56,707 nucleotides of DNA. Source: Bacteroidales bacterium (GTDB lineage Bacteria; Bacteroidota; Bacteroidia; Bacteroidales; JAEINX01). This document shows positions 6,428-14,670 of the stretch, piece by piece (position 1 is the first letter of the stretch; the number at the start of each line of letters is the position of its first letter). The DNA lies in the NCBI GenBank assembly GCA_016342645.1, contig JAEINX010000008.1, positions 1-56,707 on the forward strand. Reading direction: 5' to 3'. The position numbers were made by a program, and so were the translations under genes. A model generated the notes under the pieces. The model was not told the origin of the DNA. It was given only the letters and a program-made list of their open reading frames with translations, and ran no database searches.

Positions 6428-7981
6428 CTAAAACGGAGGTTCATCCCTCTCATCCATATCATTCATTTTCGAAGGAATTGTTCTAACATTCTGATGATTA
6501 TCGAAATCAGTATTTGCTTCAAGGTTCCCAACCGGAGAATATTCACTATTTTCGGGATCAACGAATTTTGCAAATCGATTAATAAATCGTAATGAAATAT
6601 CACCTAAGGCACCGTTACGATGTTTTGCAATATTTATGATGGCACTTCCTGTAGTTGGGTTTCCGTCTTCATCCTGGTCGATATTGTAATATTCGGGGCG
6701 ATAAATAAACAAAACCATATCGGCATCTTGCTCAATTGCACCCGATTCACGTAGGTCAGAAAGTATAGGTTTTTTTGATCCTGCCCGAGTTTCTACAGCA
6801 CGACTCAATTGTGATAAGGCAAGAATTGGTACGTTCAATTCTTTTGCAAGCCCTTTCAAAGAACGTGAAATTAAACTGATTTCCTGTTCACGATTTGATT
6901 TTTGATCGGCGGCTGCACTCATCAATTGCAAATAATCAACCAAAATCAATTCAATATTATGCTGAGCTTTAAGCCGGCGGCATTTTGCACGCAATTCAAA
7001 AATAGAAAGGCCGGGTGTATCGTCAATAAAAATCGGTGCATCCATCAATTTATTTATCTGCGAATTCAATTGCTGCCATTCATAATTTTCGAGATTACCC
7101 TTTTTTAATTTATCGGACGATAGTTGTGTTTCAGCAGAGATTAGTCTTGTAACCAACTGAATAGACGCCATTTCTAATGAGAAAACTGCTACCGGTTTAT
7201 TAAAATCAATCGCCATATTTCTTGCCATTGATAATGCAAATGCCGTTTTACCCATACCCGGACGAGAGGCAATGATTATTAGATCTGATTTTTGCCAACC
7301 GGAGGTAATACGGTCTAACTCAGTAAAACCTGATGGAACGCCTCGCAAATGTCCATCCTGATCTTTTGCAGCCTGAATTTCTTTTATGGCTTCACTAACC
7401 AATTCCGACATATTTTCGAAATTTCGACGAAGATTACTTTCGCTAACAGAAAATAAATTACTTTCTGCTTTATCAAGTAAGTCGAAAACATCTGTGGTAT
7501 CTTCGTAAGCGTCTTTAATAATTTCCGAAGATATTCTGATTAACTCGCGTTGGATAAATTTCTGTGATATTATTCTGGCATGAAATTCAACATTTGCACC
7601 CGATGCAATGCGGTTTGTTAATTGTGTAATATAAAATGGGCCTCCGACAATTTCGAGTTCTCCACTGTTTTTAAGTTCGTTTGTAACCGTGAGAATGTCA
7701 ACCGGTTCGGCTTTTGAAAACAATCTTAAAATAGCTGAAAATATTTTTTGATGAGCTTCTTTGTAAAATACTTTAGGCTTAAGGATATCAATAACAGCGG
7801 TTAAAGCATCCTTTTCAAGCATAATTGCACCAAGAACAACTTCTTCCATATCAACAGCCTGAGGAGGTAACTTTCCATGCTCTGGGAAAGCCTGGCCCGA
7901 AACAGGCCTAATTCTTCTACTTTTTGCTTTATCAGACACTTCCTGAATTTTGCCAATGGGATTGTTTTCGTTGTTTTCCAT
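6428..7981 (-). CDS. dnaB: Replicative DNA helicase DnaB
   Basis: A 517-residue hexameric helicase that unwinds DNA ahead of the replisome. The N-terminal DnaB domain (about residues 36-140) carries the EEVVLGAIMLEKDAL start. The RecA-like C-terminal domain has Walker A PGMGKT at 241-246 and Walker B LILVDYLQLM at 345-354, followed by the LSRAVETR arginine region. Length is normal and no intein is present. The first 35 residues are a polar extension. The ATG at 7981 is clear. The gene stands alone: the acyltransferase upstream is divergent and downstream lies the repeat region. Confidence 0.97.
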   Translation of the reverse strand: MENNENNPIGKIQEVSDKAKSRRIRPVSGQAFPEHGKLPPQAVDMEEVVLGAIMLEKDALTAVIDILKPKVFYKEAHQKIFSAILRLFSKAEPVDILTVTNELKNSGELEIVGGPFYITQLTNRIASGANVEFHARIISQKFIQRELIRISSEIIKDAYEDTTDVFDLLDKAESNLFSVSESNLRRNFENMSELVSEAIKEIQAAKDQDGHLRGVPSGFTELDRITSGWQKSDLIIIASRPGMGKTAFALSMARNMAIDFNKPVAVFSLEMASIQLVTRLISAETQLSSDKLKKGNLENYEWQQLNSQINKLMDAPIFIDDTPGLSIFELRAKCRRLKAQHNIELILVDYLQLMSAAADQKSNREQEISLISRSLKGLAKELNVPILALSQLSRAVETRAGSKKPILSDLRESGAIEQDADMVLFIYRPEYYNIDQDEDGNPTTGSAIINIAKHRNGALGDISLRFINRFAKFVDPENSEYSPVGNLEANTDFDNHQNVRTIPSKMNDMDERDEPPF

Positions 7982-8240
7982 AAGGCAAAAATATAATAAT
8001 AATATAATAAAGTAATCAGAAAGATTATATTTTTTTTGTTTAGTTCAGGCATTAGCAATTTTTGTTTTCGGTAATGAGTGGGTAAATAATATTGGAAACC
8101 TTCAAGCCTGAAAAAGATTGTACAATGAGTTTATGAAAAAATTTGTGTTTTCCGGCAAACGCAATTTAGTAGATTTAAAAATTTAGTTAATTTTATCGCT
8201 GAAAAATACTTAACTTGATTAATTCATGAAATTATCAAAA

Positions 8241-8346
8241 AACCATTAAAATGGTTAAAATACAGGCAATTCTTTTTAGTAACCCACGCCTTAAGTCGTG
8301 GGCTACAAAATATCCAAGATTTATATTATTAACTGTTTTAACAGTT
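8241..8346. repeat. Composite repetitive extragenic palindrome
   Basis: Three palindromes follow one another: AACCATT-AA-AATGGTT (8241-8256), CCCACG...CGTGGG around CTTAAG (8281-8304) and AACTGTT-TT-AACAGTT (8331-8346). I recall this combination, with the GCCCACGACTTAAG core, as a widespread intergenic repeat in Bacteroidota genomes, of the REP kind mobilised by RAYT/IS200-type enzymes. It accounts for most of the 414-bp gap between dnaB and the acyltransferase gene. The rest (7982-8240) shows nothing clear. Confidence 0.6.
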
Positions 8347-8395
8347 TTATGAATTATCAGGTAAACTTTTATTAATAAAAAAAAGGAATAAAAAT

Positions 8396-9184
8396 TTGAA
8401 TAGTAAATTATTGAAAAACGATAAATACAATACTCCAAAAAATACTAAAAGGATTTTTTGGGATAAATTGATGCTAAATTCTCGATTGTATTTTTATATA
8501 AAATATTTTAAATTAGTATTAAAGTCAAACAAATTAGCTAAGTCATCGAAATATGATGACAATGAATGGGAATTATCCTCATACCGTATTTTTGACTTGA
8601 TTGAAAAATGCGGAGGAAAAATTCATATCACAGGATTAGATTTTATACGTAATTGCGAGGGGCCGGTAATTTTCGTTAGTAATCACATGAGTACAATGGA
8701 AACTATGATATTTCCATTTATTATAAATCCTATTAAGAAAATTACATTTGTTGTAAAAGATAGTTTAGTAACGCATTCTTATTTTGGTGCAATTATGCGT
8801 TCACGTAATCCAATTGTTGTAAGCAGATCAAATTCACGAGAAGATTTTAAAATTGTTATGGAAAAAGGTGTAGAATATTTGGCAAGTGGTAAGTCAATTG
8901 TAATTTTTCCGCAAAGCACAAGAAGTGTTGAATTTATCCCAAAGAAGTTTAATTCTTTAGGAGTAAAATTGGCAAGCAAAGCAAAGGTTATAATTATTCC
9001 GGTTGCAATTAAAACCGATTTTTGGGGAAATGGAAAATACTTAAAAGAGTTTGGGCCTATCAATCGTAAAGAACAAATTCACATCAATTTCGGGGAGCCA
9101 TTATCGGTGAAAGGAACAGGAAAAGAAGAACATAAAAAAATACTTGAATTCATTTCTTCTAATTTGAAAAAATGGCAGGAATAA
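8396..9184 (+). CDS. PlsC-like acyltransferase (lysophospholipid acyltransferase superfamily)
   Basis: A 262-residue protein likely to transfer an acyl chain to a lysophospholipid or related acceptor at the inner membrane. The TTG start at 8396 has AAGGA about 9 bp upstream and seems preferable to the ATG at 8469. The PlsC domain covers about residues 75-235. The catalytic block reads NHMSTME, that is H-X4-E where the family has H-X4-D. The third block reads FPQSTRS rather than FPEGTRS. The later IIIPVAIKT block fits the family. These changes leave the exact substrate open. It is followed by a strong terminator shared with the convergent RRM gene. Confidence 0.75.
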   Translation: MNSKLLKNDKYNTPKNTKRIFWDKLMLNSRLYFYIKYFKLVLKSNKLAKSSKYDDNEWELSSYRIFDLIEKCGGKIHITGLDFIRNCEGPVIFVSNHMSTMETMIFPFIINPIKKITFVVKDSLVTHSYFGAIMRSRNPIVVSRSNSREDFKIVMEKGVEYLASGKSIVIFPQSTRSVEFIPKKFNSLGVKLASKAKVIIIPVAIKTDFWGNGKYLKEFGPINRKEQIHINFGEPLSVKGTGKEEHKKILEFISSNLKKWQE

Positions 9185-9189
9185 AAAAA

Positions 9190-9222
9190 AAGGTTTCTAA
9201 AATTATTTTTTAGAAACCGTTT
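9190..9222. terminator. Bidirectional terminator between 8396-9184 and 9246-9539
   Basis: GGTTTCTAAAA and TTTTAGAAACC form an 11-bp stem with a short loop. A-rich DNA lies on the left and the genes converge on it, so it can end transcripts from both sides. Confidence 0.8.
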
Positions 9223-9245
9223 CAACAATAAAAAAAACTAAATCT

Positions 9246-9539
9246 TTAGTAACTTTTTCGATTAGAATTACCTCTGCTGTTATAACGACTATTTTCTTCC
9301 TTTGGTTTCGCTTTCTTTACAACTATTGTTCTTCCATCAAGTTCACTTTCGTTAAGTTTATCAATGGCAGAGTTAGCTTCATCATCATCTGGCATTTCGA
9401 TGAATCCAAAGCCTTTGGAACGACCAGTAAATTTGTCTGTAATAATTTTTACAGAACTAACATCTCCAAAAACTTCAAATGCCTCTTTTAGGCTGTCTTC
9501 TTGAGTGTTAAAATCTAATTTTGCAATAAAAATATTCAT
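9246..9539 (-). CDS. RRM-type RNA-binding protein
   Basis: A 97-residue protein with a single RNA recognition motif at residues 1-78: RNP2 is NIFIAKL (2-8) and RNP1 is KGFGFIEM (about 42-49). The C-terminal 20 residues are rich in Arg, Asn, Ser and Gly, as in bacterial glycine-rich RRM proteins. Such proteins are small, cold-related RNA chaperones. The gene is monocistronic, with a convergent terminator downstream. Confidence 0.9.
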   Translation of the reverse strand: MNIFIAKLDFNTQEDSLKEAFEVFGDVSSVKIITDKFTGRSKGFGFIEMPDDDEANSAIDKLNESELDGRTIVVKKAKPKEENSRYNSRGNSNRKSY

Positions 9540-9831
9540 AAGTAAGTGTTAAAAATTAAAATAATATTATCATTACTGATAAAAACATTTTGCAAATAAA
9601 ATACTATTTCTTTAGATATACAAAATTCTTTTCCTTTTTTAGCTCAATTTCAATTAATTTTAACTAATTATTTGTCTCATTGATTACTATTATTAAAAAA
9701 TACTATATATTTTTTTTACATATAAGATTTTATTTTTTTCAATTATAATTAACTGTTTTATAAAAGTTTAATGAAGGTTCAACACCAATTTCATTATTTC
9801 TCAACTTGAATAATATTAAGATACTTTGATT

Positions 9832-11148
9832 TTAAAATTTTCTCAAGTATGTATTTATAATGTTTTCCAAATATTCTTGTTTTCCGCTTTTAATTATTGG
9901 TTCATTATTTTGAAGAATCCATTTTTCCAATTCAATAAAATCTATTTCTCTGTTCATTATTTTCAGGCCTGTTCCATGCTTGTACCCGCTATATCTTTCT
10001 TCAATAAAGTTATCGAGGATTTTATCTTTAATAATTTCATCAGCAATCAATAGTCCTTTTGCAAATGCATCCATTGAACCGATATGAGCATGGAAAAGAT
10101 CGGACAAATCTGTTGATCCTCTCCTGAGTTTTGCATCGAAATTAAAACCACCTGATCCTAATCCTCCTTGTTTCAATACAACCAACATAGCATAAACGGC
10201 ATCATAAATATTGGTTAAGAATTGGTCGGTATCCCATCCAAGCAAAGTGTCGCCTGTGTTGGCATCAATACTACCCAAACGGCCGGCAGCAGATGCCACG
10301 GTTAATTCATGTTGAAAAGTATGTCCGGCAAGGGTGGCATGGTTTGCTTCAATGTTAAGTTTGAAATCGTCAAATAAGTCGAATGCCCGTAGAAAGTTCA
10401 AGATAGATGCAGCATCAAAATCATATTGATGTTTTGTTGGTTCTTTGGGTTTGGGTTCGATCAATAGCGTGCCCTTAAAACCAATTTTCTTTTTATAATC
10501 TACGGCCATTTCGAAAAATCTCGCCAATTGCTCTTGTTCCTGACTATAGTTTGTATTTAATAAAGTTTCATAACCTTCTCTTCCTCCCCAAAACACATAA
10601 TTTTCTCCACCGAGTTCCTTAGTAACATCCATAGCATTTTTTACTTGTGAAGCGGCATAAGCAAAAACATGTGGATCGGGATTACTTCCGGCTCCATGCG
10701 TAAATCGTGGGTTTGAAAAAAGATTTGCTGTTCCCCAAAGTAATTTTATTCCTGTTGCCTTTTGAAGCTGCTTCGTTTTTTCAGTCATTTTATGAAGGTT
10801 TGAACATGATTCTGCAAAATTGCTACCTTCGGGAGCTATGTCACGATCGTGAAAGCAATAGTAAGGCACACCTAATTTTGTAAAGAATTCAAATGCTGCA
10901 TCAAGGGTTTTTTCGGCAATCTCCATTGGGTTTTTCCCTTTTTCCCATGGCCTATTGTAATTACCCCAACCAAACATATCGGCGCCGCTTCCTTTCATTG
11001 TGTGCCAGTATGCAACTGCAAACCGAAAATGTTCTTTCATTGTTTTTCCTGCGACGACTTTGTTTTCGTCATAATATTTAAATGATAAAGGATTATCGGA
11101 ATCATTTCCTTCAAATTTAATTTTTTCTATTCCTTTAAAATATTCCAT
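9832..11148 (-). CDS. xylA: Xylose isomerase (class II)
   Basis: A 438-residue metal-dependent isomerase that converts D-xylose to D-xylulose. The HDRD block (H100 to D103) carries the catalytic histidine and aspartate. E231 and K233 in LLIEPKPKEPTKHQ match the metal and substrate residues of the class II (long) enzymes, and the N-terminal extension and length also fit class II. It is the last gene of the operon, 23 bp after xylB. No terminator is obvious downstream (9540-9831 holds nothing I can name). Confidence 0.97.
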   Translation of the reverse strand: MEYFKGIEKIKFEGNDSDNPLSFKYYDENKVVAGKTMKEHFRFAVAYWHTMKGSGADMFGWGNYNRPWEKGKNPMEIAEKTLDAAFEFFTKLGVPYYCFHDRDIAPEGSNFAESCSNLHKMTEKTKQLQKATGIKLLWGTANLFSNPRFTHGAGSNPDPHVFAYAASQVKNAMDVTKELGGENYVFWGGREGYETLLNTNYSQEQEQLARFFEMAVDYKKKIGFKGTLLIEPKPKEPTKHQYDFDAASILNFLRAFDLFDDFKLNIEANHATLAGHTFQHELTVASAAGRLGSIDANTGDTLLGWDTDQFLTNIYDAVYAMLVVLKQGGLGSGGFNFDAKLRRGSTDLSDLFHAHIGSMDAFAKGLLIADEIIKDKILDNFIEERYSGYKHGTGLKIMNREIDFIELEKWILQNNEPIIKSGKQEYLENIINTYLRKF

Positions 11149-11171
11149 TCTCTATTTTTTAATTTTATGAT

Positions 11172-12662
11172 TTATTGGGTTTTTAATTCTTTTTCTAAAA
11201 CATTTAGCCATTTATTATATGAATCAGAATATGCTTGATTGTTTACAACAGGCTCAATTACATTTATTTTTTTAAAACTTTTGAATGCTTCACCATAGTT
11301 TTTATAAAATCCGTAACCAATACCTGCACCTCTTGCTGCACCTACTGATCCTTCAGTATCAAACAATTCAATTGTTGCTCCGGATAAATTTGCTAAAGTT
11401 TCTCTAAAAACTTTGCTTAGAAACATGTTTGCATTTCCAGCTCTAATTACTTTAATTTCAATACCTGCTTCTTCCATTATTTTCATCCCATAAAACAATG
11501 AAAAAACTATTCCTTCTTGAATAGCCCTGAAAACGTGTTCTTTTTTATGCAAATTAAAATTTAATCCATGAATTTGGGAAAAAATGTTTCTGTTTTCGAT
11601 GATTCTTTCAGCTCCGTTTCCAAATGGTAATACAATTAATTCTTCACTTCCAACAGTTATTTGGTCGGCTAAGACATTCATTTCTTCGTAATCAAAAATA
11701 TTATTACCGATATTATTTTTTGCCCACGAATATAGAATTCCAGTTCCGTTTATACATAAAAGAACCCCCAATCTTTTTTGTTTTGAACTGTGGTTAACAT
11801 GAGCAAATGTATTTATTCGTGATAAAGGATCGTATTTCACCTCATTACTAATCCCGTAAATTACTCCTGAAGTGCCTGCTGTTGCAGCAATTTCGCCGGG
11901 ATTTAAGACATTTAAAGAAAAGGCATTATTTGGTTGATCTCCTGCTCGGTAACATAATAAAGTGTCATTATCTAAACCCAATTCTTTTGCAGCTTTTTTA
12001 CAAATCCTTCCTTGGTTTGAAAAGGTGGGAATTGTTTCAGGAAAGAGGTTTTTTTCTATTCCATAAAATATTAATAAGAAATCTGCAATCTCATTTTTTT
12101 CAAAATCCCAAAACATGCCTTCCGATAAACCAGAAACTGTAGTATTTTTTTCGCCTGTTAATTTGTATGCAATATAATCGCCCGGTAGCAAAATTTTATT
12201 GATCTTTTCGAAAGTGTTAGGTTCATTTTCTTTAACCCATTTTAATTTTGATGCCGTAAAGTTTGCGGGTGAATTTAGTAACCTGCTTAAACATTTTTCT
12301 TTTCCAATTTTTTGAAAAGCATCTTCTCCAATCTTGCTTGCTCGGCTGTCGCACCATATAATTGAAGGCCGTAAAACTTTATCATTTTTGTCAAGCAAGA
12401 CTAATCCGTGCATCTGGTATGAAATGCCTATTGCTTTTATATCGCTTGTTGAAATACCCGATGAAATTAGAATTTCCCGTGTTGCTAATTTCAGGTTTTT
12501 CCACCAGTCTTTGGGGTTTTGCTCAGCCCATCCTGGTTGGGGTGAGCTGATTTTCATTTCCTTTTTAGGAAAAAAGGAAGTTGCTAAACACTTTCCGCTA
12601 TGGCCTTCAATTATTGATGCTTTTACAGATGAGCTACCTATATCATATCCGATAAAATACAT
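11172..12662 (-). CDS. xylB: Xylulokinase (FGGY family)
   Basis: A 496-residue sugar kinase that phosphorylates D-xylulose with ATP. I place the start at the ATG at 12662, giving MYFIGYDIGSSSVKA, the usual N-terminus of this group, 2 bp after the transporter stop. A TTG at 12680 would overlap the transporter gene. The N-terminal FGGY domain contains the phosphate-1 loop GYDIGSSSVK. The sugar-binding MHG and WCDSR motifs (about residues 74-104) are those of xylulokinases. The C-terminal domain has GNGAER and RAGNANMF. It lies between transporter and isomerase in one operon. Confidence 0.93.
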   Translation of the reverse strand: MYFIGYDIGSSSVKASIIEGHSGKCLATSFFPKKEMKISSPQPGWAEQNPKDWWKNLKLATREILISSGISTSDIKAIGISYQMHGLVLLDKNDKVLRPSIIWCDSRASKIGEDAFQKIGKEKCLSRLLNSPANFTASKLKWVKENEPNTFEKINKILLPGDYIAYKLTGEKNTTVSGLSEGMFWDFEKNEIADFLLIFYGIEKNLFPETIPTFSNQGRICKKAAKELGLDNDTLLCYRAGDQPNNAFSLNVLNPGEIAATAGTSGVIYGISNEVKYDPLSRINTFAHVNHSSKQKRLGVLLCINGTGILYSWAKNNIGNNIFDYEEMNVLADQITVGSEELIVLPFGNGAERIIENRNIFSQIHGLNFNLHKKEHVFRAIQEGIVFSLFYGMKIMEEAGIEIKVIRAGNANMFLSKVFRETLANLSGATIELFDTEGSVGAARGAGIGYGFYKNYGEAFKSFKKINVIEPVVNNQAYSDSYNKWLNVLEKELKTQ

Positions 12663-12664
12663 GT

Positions 12665-14086
12665 TTAATTTTTTTCCCAAAGTTTTTCCATTTCTTCAAG
12701 TGTTTTACCTTTTGTTTCAGGAACTAATTTCCAAACAAACCATGCAGCAAGTATTCCCATTAAACCATATATCCAATATGCAAAACCATGATTAAATTTC
12801 TCAGTTAAAAACGATGAATTATTTAAAATTGGAAATGTTGATGAAATAAAATAGTTGGAAATCCATTGTGCTGAAACAGCAACAGCCATCGCTCTCCCTC
12901 TTATTCTGTTGGGAAAAATTTCGGATAATAAAACCCATGTAACCGGCCCCCATGATAAGGCAAAGCATGCTACATATCCCAACATGAAAATTAATGCTGA
13001 CAGTCCAAGCACATCAAGGAAGAATGAAAAGCCCAGGGCAAACATAAATACGGCCATTCCCAATCCACCAATAATCTGTAAGGGTTTGCGGCCGAATTTA
13101 TCAACAGCAAGAATAGCAATAACAGTAAAAGTTAAATTGATTGCACCAACAATAATTGTTTGAAGGAGGGCATGATCTGTACCCGAACCCATATTTTTGA
13201 ATATTTCGGGAGCATAATATAAAACGACATTTATTCCAACAAGTTGCTGAAAAATAGATAAAAGAATTCCAATAATTATTATAAATACTCCGAATGTAAA
13301 TAATTTTCCTGATTTACGTACAATGGTTGATTGAATTTCTTCTAAAATTATTTTAGCTTTTTCAGTCCCATTAATTCTTTTTAATATATCAAGAGCCTTT
13401 TCAGGTTTATTACGAATTACCAGATATCTGGGTGTCTCCGGTACGAAGAATAACAAAATAAGAAACAATATTGCGGGAATTGCCTCGGAGGCAAACATCA
13501 GCCGCCAACCGATTTCATTCAACCAAATATCATCACCCTGAAGAGCAATAAAATAATTTACAAAATATACAACCAACATTCCAAATATTATGGCAAACTG
13601 GTTCCATGAAACAAGCTTGCCCCTGATTTCCGGAGGTGATATTTCTGCAATATACAAAGGTGAAAGCATTGAGGCCAGGCCAACACCCATACCTCCAATT
13701 ATTCGGTACATCACAAATAATTTAACGAAAGTATGATCGACCTGTCCAATAGGCCTAATCAACATTTCGGGCATAGATGAACCTAAAGATGAAAACAAAA
13801 ATAGAATAGCAGCCAGCATTAATCCTTTCTTTCTTCCAAGATGTAAGCTCACCAATCCCCCCATAATTCCACCTATTATGCAACCTATCAATGCACTCGA
13901 AACAACAAAACCAAACCAGAAGTCAGCCGTTGTTTCAGGTAAATTAAAAGGCTCAATAAATACTTTCTCAATGGATCCAACTGTTCCAGAAATTACAGCA
14001 GTATCATAACCGAATAGCAAGCCTCCAAATGTTGCTACAAGGGTTAGGCCTATTATGTAAAAACCTGATTTATTATTTTGTTTCAT
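12665..14086 (-). CDS. xylE: Sugar/H+ symporter, MFS sugar porter family (xylose transporter)
   Basis: A 473-residue inner-membrane carrier with 12 predicted helices. The sugar porter signatures are present: GGLLFGYDTAVISG in helix 1, LGRKKG in the loop 2-3 position, PETPRYL in the middle loop and PETKGKTLEE at the C-terminus. Its position as first gene of an operon with xylulokinase and xylose isomerase points to D-xylose as substrate. The symbol rests on context as well as family. It is preceded by 584 bp without a confident gene, where the operon promoter should lie (a possible -7 element TAAGTTTG, minus strand, at 14226-14233). Confidence 0.9.
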   Translation of the reverse strand: MKQNNKSGFYIIGLTLVATFGGLLFGYDTAVISGTVGSIEKVFIEPFNLPETTADFWFGFVVSSALIGCIIGGIMGGLVSLHLGRKKGLMLAAILFLFSSLGSSMPEMLIRPIGQVDHTFVKLFVMYRIIGGMGVGLASMLSPLYIAEISPPEIRGKLVSWNQFAIIFGMLVVYFVNYFIALQGDDIWLNEIGWRLMFASEAIPAILFLILLFFVPETPRYLVIRNKPEKALDILKRINGTEKAKIILEEIQSTIVRKSGKLFTFGVFIIIIGILLSIFQQLVGINVVLYYAPEIFKNMGSGTDHALLQTIIVGAINLTFTVIAILAVDKFGRKPLQIIGGLGMAVFMFALGFSFFLDVLGLSALIFMLGYVACFALSWGPVTWVLLSEIFPNRIRGRAMAVAVSAQWISNYFISSTFPILNNSSFLTEKFNHGFAYWIYGLMGILAAWFVWKLVPETKGKTLEEMEKLWEKN

Positions 14087-14670
14087 TGATTAATTGGGAT
14101 TTTTTTTATTCATGTTTTAAATGAGGATAAAATAATATTCAGTAAATCATAATTAGATTTATATTTAGTTTTATAAATATATAATCAATTAACTTGTATC
14201 TATTCATTTTGTTATATAATTGAAACAAACTTACAACTTGTTTTGATATTTTCCCATATATATTTTAGATAATTGTTTGAATAATTCCTCAAAAAAAATA
14301 ATATAAAAAAAATAATAATGCATTAGCCTTTCAAGAAAGTTGGATAAAACTATAGTTAAAAATCTATTAATCTGTAAGATTGGGAAAAATAAATAAAATA
14401 TTTCCTATAGAAGAAAACCCTTTTGATTCTAAAAGAAGTCGAACTAAACAGTGTTTAGTAAACCCAAGAATATTTGGAATGACGGATGAATTGAATAATG
14501 AAAAAATGAATTTAGCATTCCAAAAATCAGAGTGTGTTCGTATGAATATTCCAACTTTACATTGCTGATTATTTAAGTATGCCACAATTGTTTTGCCCAC
14601 AATATTTTATAATATAGTCATTTCTAATTATCTAATAAAAACAAGAAAAAATCAGATAGAAAATTTTTGA
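14087..14670. other. 584-bp intergenic region upstream of the xylose operon
   Basis: AT-rich DNA with a possible -7 promoter element at 14226-14233 (minus strand) but no good -33 box. The part 14367-14600 is open on both strands (62 and 77 codons, the plus one beginning with TTG). Neither frame resembles a protein I know, and both lack a convincing start context. It may be a decayed gene fragment. No regulator gene or clear operator was seen. Confidence 0.3.

Noticed and set aside
14367..14600. Two overlapping small open frames on opposite strands
   Set aside because: No recognisable family, poor start context and no neighbour support; kept only as a remark in the intergenic entry.
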